A stretch of 14,452 bases of DNA, taken from assembly GCA_964538875.1 (NCBI GenBank), contig CAZIHO010000092.1, positions 1 through 14,452 of the forward strand. The letters are read 5' to 3'. Source of the stretch: CAZIHO01 sp964538875. GTDB taxonomy: Bacteria; Pseudomonadota; Gammaproteobacteria; Chromatiales; Chromatiaceae. Positions 11,808 to 14,452 of this stretch are shown in pieces. The notes beneath the pieces are model-generated. The model searched no databases. It saw only the letters and a list, made by a program, of their open reading frames with translations, and was not told the DNA's origin. Position numbers and translations under genes: made by a program. Position 1 is the stretch's first letter; each line of letters begins with the position of its first letter.

Positions 11808-11858
11808 TGGGTCGAACGGCTATTGGTCTTGCGAGAGCCCTGGCCGCCCGAACACATC

Positions 11859-11887
11859 ATTATATCGAGGCTGGCGTCTGCAATCCA
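11859..11887 (-). promoter_or_regulatory. Candidate sigma70 promoter for tRNA-Leu
   Basis: On the minus strand a perfect TATAAT (11859-11864) is preceded at 17 bases by TGGATT (11882-11887), a weak -35. The start would lie near 11852, giving a leader of about 45 bases. The sequence after the -10 is GC-rich (TTCGGGCGG), a feature often linked to stringent control of stable-RNA promoters. Confidence 0.6.
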
Positions 11888-11908
11888 CGCTTTGCGCGGG
11901 ACCAGGTT

Positions 11909-13177
11909 TCAGGTCCGGCGGCTGGCGCCCGGCTGGCGCTCCAGATAATAGGAAACTTGGTCCGTGAGGCTCAGGTAGGTGAGCATCTCTGGCTTCACCT
12001 GATCCCGGCGCAGGCAGCCTAAAACGGCGATATCTTCTTCCAGAAGATTCAAGATCAGGGCTTCTTCCCTGGGAACATCCGGGGAATAAACCAGCACATT
12101 GGGTTTCAGCAACTCGCTGGAATTGATGGACACCACCGCCCCCAGCCGGCCATCCGTCAGAGTCACCACGGTTCCTGGCGGATAAACCCCCAGATTGGCG
12201 ATAAAAACCTGCAATAACCGGGGATCGAAGCGGGCCTTTTCCCGGGCGAACAAATGGGAAACCGCCTCGTAGGGGGACAGGGCGCGGGTGCCATTGACCG
12301 GATTGCACAGGTTGTCATACCGGTTAACCAGGCCCACGATCTGGGCCAAAATATGAATATCCGTCCGTTTCAACCCCAGGGGGAAGCCGCTGCCATCGAT
12401 ATATTCGTGATGCTGGGCCATGACGGTCACCGCGCCGGGGGGCAGGGAGCCCATCTTGTTGGCCATTTCCACGCCATATTGGGTGTGACGCCGGCGCAGT
12501 TGTTCCTCGGCCGGGGTGAGGGCCTCCTTTTTGCGCAGCACCTTGGGCGGAATCATCTGCTGCCCCAAGTCATGGAACAGGGCACCGAGACCCAACACCT
12601 GCAACTGCTCGGGCTTCAAGCCCAGCTTGCGGCCCAGCACCAGGGACAGGGCCGCCACGTTGATGACATGGAAGTAGGTGTTTTCATCCTGACTTTTCAT
12701 GTTCACCAGTTGAATCGCAACTTCCTGGTCGGCGGTCAACTCGCCCACCATCTCCTGGACCACCTGATTGGCGGTTTCCACCGCCTGGCCGGGCGATGAA
12801 AACAGGCGATCCATCAGTTGCCGGACGCTGGACAGGGACTCCCGGTATTGATTGGCGCAGCGGTTGAGCCGCACCCGCCGCTCCTTGAGGACCTTGATAC
12901 GCTGGCGCTTTTCCTCCCACAGGGCCTTTTCCGCCTCCGACGGCTCGGGAGCCGTCACCACTGGCGCCGACGGTCCCAGGGGCAGGGGTTCGGCGTCGGA
13001 GCGGGTGGGGTCGATCCGCAACGACTCCAACTGCAAATGCTTGAGGCTGGCGATCTGCTCCTCGGAGCGGATCTTGAAACTGCTGCTCATGAAGGGATGC
13101 TTCATCCAGGGCAAATCCAACTGAACGAACAGCCCAATGCAGAGTTGTTGTGGCTTGATGAGGTTTGGGTCGGCCAT
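11909..13177 (-). CDS. DUF3391/HD-GYP domain protein, putative cyclic-di-GMP phosphodiesterase with altered motifs
   Basis: The 422-residue protein starts with a DUF3391-like domain (about 1-60, LIKPQQLCIGLFVQLDLPWMKHPF). A charged linker of coiled-coil type follows (about 80-125). The HD-GYP phosphohydrolase domain lies at about 165-330. Visible metal-site residues are H170, H202-D203, H231, H256-H257 and D261. HD-GYP enzymes hydrolyse cyclic-di-GMP and so affect biofilm and motility. Three motifs depart from the classic form: HDLGQ replaces HDxGK, DGSGFP replaces the GYP motif, and VNRYDNL replaces VADxYDAL, with Asn285 where a metal-binding Asp is expected. A C-terminal extension (about 330-422, YPPGTVVTLTDGRLGAVV) is a further small domain. 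It may be active, weak or a binding-only receptor. The start has a poor Shine-Dalgarno. The glycosyltransferase ends 98 bases upstream. Confidence 0.85.
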   Translation of the reverse strand: MADPNLIKPQQLCIGLFVQLDLPWMKHPFMSSSFKIRSEEQIASLKHLQLESLRIDPTRSDAEPLPLGPSAPVVTAPEPSEAEKALWEEKRQRIKVLKERRVRLNRCANQYRESLSSVRQLMDRLFSSPGQAVETANQVVQEMVGELTADQEVAIQLVNMKSQDENTYFHVINVAALSLVLGRKLGLKPEQLQVLGLGALFHDLGQQMIPPKVLRKKEALTPAEEQLRRRHTQYGVEMANKMGSLPPGAVTVMAQHHEYIDGSGFPLGLKRTDIHILAQIVGLVNRYDNLCNPVNGTRALSPYEAVSHLFAREKARFDPRLLQVFIANLGVYPPGTVVTLTDGRLGAVVSINSSELLKPNVLVYSPDVPREEALILNLLEEDIAVLGCLRRDQVKPEMLTYLSLTDQVSYYLERQPGASRRT

Positions 13178-13275
13178 GGGTCGAGTTTAGCGGACGCTTG
13201 CCCTGAACTTCGGGAACAATGCCCATTCTGGCGGGCGCGGCGCCAAGCCGCAACCGTTCCGCACGCTCCGGGGAG

Positions 13276-14433
13276 TCAGGGGGCCGCAGACGGGCGGCGC
13301 GTGTCCGCCAATAGGGATTCATAGAGGGCCAAGGTCGCCGCCACCACCCGCTCCACCCCGAATTCGGCTTCCGCCAGGGCCCGGCCCTGGCGGCCCATGT
13401 CCTGACGGCGCCGGGCGTCGCCAATCAAACAGGCCAGCGCCTCCGTCAAGGCCGGAGCATCCCTAACTGGCACCAGCAGGCCATTGACGCCATCCCGCAC
13501 CACCTCCCGGCAGCCGGGAGCGTCGGTGGTCACGATGGCCCGGCCGCTGGCGGCGGCTTCCAACAAGGCCTTGGGCAAGCCCTCCCGCCAGGACGGCAAG
13601 CACACCAGATGGGCGGCGGCCAGGGTTTCCGCCATATCCTTGCGATAACCCCACCATTCCACCAAGCCCTGATCCACCCAACCCTTGATGTCCGGGCCAG
13701 GCACCGCGTCCGGATGGGCCGAGTCCGGTTCCCCCACCAACACAAAGCGGGCCGCCAGGCCCCGTTGGCGGAGGCTCGCGGCGGCGGTCACAAACTCCCG
13801 CACGCCCTTTTCCCACAGCAGGCGCGACGGCAACATCACCACCGGATCCCCCGGCGGTTCTGGCCGGGGGATGAAGTGGGTTAGATCCACGCCGGAACCC
13901 CGGATCAAATGAATCTGGCGGGGATCCATGCGGGTCAGGCGCTCGAACAGCCGCTGGTCATCCGGGTTTTGCAGGATGACCCGGAACCGCCGCCCCCCCA
14001 GCAAAGTCCGGAAGCCTAAATGGGCGGCGGGCCGCAACAGGCGCGCCTTGGTTTGCTCGGAACTAAACAAAAAACCCAGCCCGGCCAAGGCGTTAATCAC
14101 CCCCGGCAGCCCCACCAGGCGGGCCGCCAGGGAGCCGTACAGCACCGGCTTCAAGGCCACTTGATGCAGAATGTCCGGCGCTTCCCGGCGATAAATGGCG
14201 CTGAGCCGGGCGATGACGCCCAGATCCCGCCAAGGATTGGTGCCATGCCGGTCCAACTGGAGGGGAATCAACCCCAAACCCTGGTCCCGGATCTGCTCCC
14301 CATGCTGGCCGGTCCGGGTCACCACCGACACCCCATAGCCCGCGTCCCGGGCCGCCAAGGCCAAGGGCAACCGGTGGGAGCAGAAATACCAGTCCTCGGT
14401 GACGAAAAACAGCAGTCTGGGACGGGCAGCCAA
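13276..14433 (-). CDS. GT-B fold glycosyltransferase, GT4-like (start may lie beyond the window)
   Basis: The visible 385 residues form a full GT-B enzyme. The N-terminal acceptor domain starts RLLFFVTEDWYFCSHRLPLA. The C-terminal donor domain has RGSGVDLTHF (178-187), SRLLWEKGVREF (203-214, with Arg204 and Lys209 in the usual nucleotide-phosphate positions) and the E-x7-E motif from Glu284 to Glu292 in EGLPKALLEAAASG. Such enzymes transfer a sugar from a nucleotide-sugar to a lipid-linked or glycan acceptor, often in capsule, O-antigen or exopolysaccharide assembly; donor and acceptor cannot be told here. The called start is a TTG at 14433 without a clear Shine-Dalgarno. The frame stays open to the window edge, so the real start may be outside it. 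No other polysaccharide gene is visible next to it. Confidence 0.85.
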   Translation of the reverse strand: MAARPRLLFFVTEDWYFCSHRLPLALAARDAGYGVSVVTRTGQHGEQIRDQGLGLIPLQLDRHGTNPWRDLGVIARLSAIYRREAPDILHQVALKPVLYGSLAARLVGLPGVINALAGLGFLFSSEQTKARLLRPAAHLGFRTLLGGRRFRVILQNPDDQRLFERLTRMDPRQIHLIRGSGVDLTHFIPRPEPPGDPVVMLPSRLLWEKGVREFVTAAASLRQRGLAARFVLVGEPDSAHPDAVPGPDIKGWVDQGLVEWWGYRKDMAETLAAAHLVCLPSWREGLPKALLEAAASGRAIVTTDAPGCREVVRDGVNGLLVPVRDAPALTEALACLIGDARRRQDMGRQGRALAEAEFGVERVVAATLALYESLLADTRRPSAAP

Positions 14434-14452
14434 GGGGCGGTTACCTAGGGAG

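Noticed and set aside
1..14452. Novel defence, mobile or biosynthetic system
   Set aside because: All convincing genes belong to well-known core families in a conserved order. I found no transposase, integrase, CRISPR-like array or unusual gene cluster.

Overview
The window reads as a conserved chromosomal segment from a GC-rich gammaproteobacterium. The main reason is the unbroken gene order tig, clpP, clpX, lon, hupB, ppiD, all on the minus strand, as in Escherichia coli and Pseudomonas. The ycgN homologue and the sequences of Lon, ClpX and HU fit the same class. A methanotroph- or Chromatiales-like host is possible, but that is a guess. I see no insertion sequence, phage gene, CRISPR array or toxin/antitoxin module.

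Left end (1-2217): the plus strand carries what may be the tail of a gene, then a YcgN-type cysteine-cluster protein and a GNAT acetyltransferase with a 9-base gap between them. They converge on a minus-strand gene for an exported ChaN-like protein with a C-terminal PDZ domain.

Centre (2333-11526, all minus strand): protein folding, quality control and nucleoid genes. In order of transcription these are trigger factor (tig), the ClpP peptidase, the ClpX unfoldase, Lon protease, HU (hupB), tRNA-Val(TAC), tRNA-Asp(GTC) and the membrane-anchored periplasmic chaperone PpiD. The block appears split into several transcription units. A long GC-rich hairpin spacer and an AT-rich regulatory-looking island separate clpP from clpX. 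A strong intrinsic terminator separates clpX from lon. hupB has a near-consensus sigma70 promoter and appears to share its transcript with the two tRNAs, which end at an intrinsic terminator just before ppiD.

Right end (11653-14452, minus strand): tRNA-Leu(TAG) with its own promoter and terminator, a DUF3391/HD-GYP signalling protein with altered active-site motifs, and a GT-B (GT4-like) glycosyltransferase whose start may lie beyond the window.

The coding content is ordinary core genome, and I found no undescribed multigene system. The most interesting signals are non-coding. They are a sigma54-like -24/-12 element inside a 37-bp dyad upstream of clpX, tandem 8-mers around an A8 tract just upstream of the putative lon promoter, a 12-mer shared by the lon and clpX leaders, and the very tight hupB-tRNA junction.
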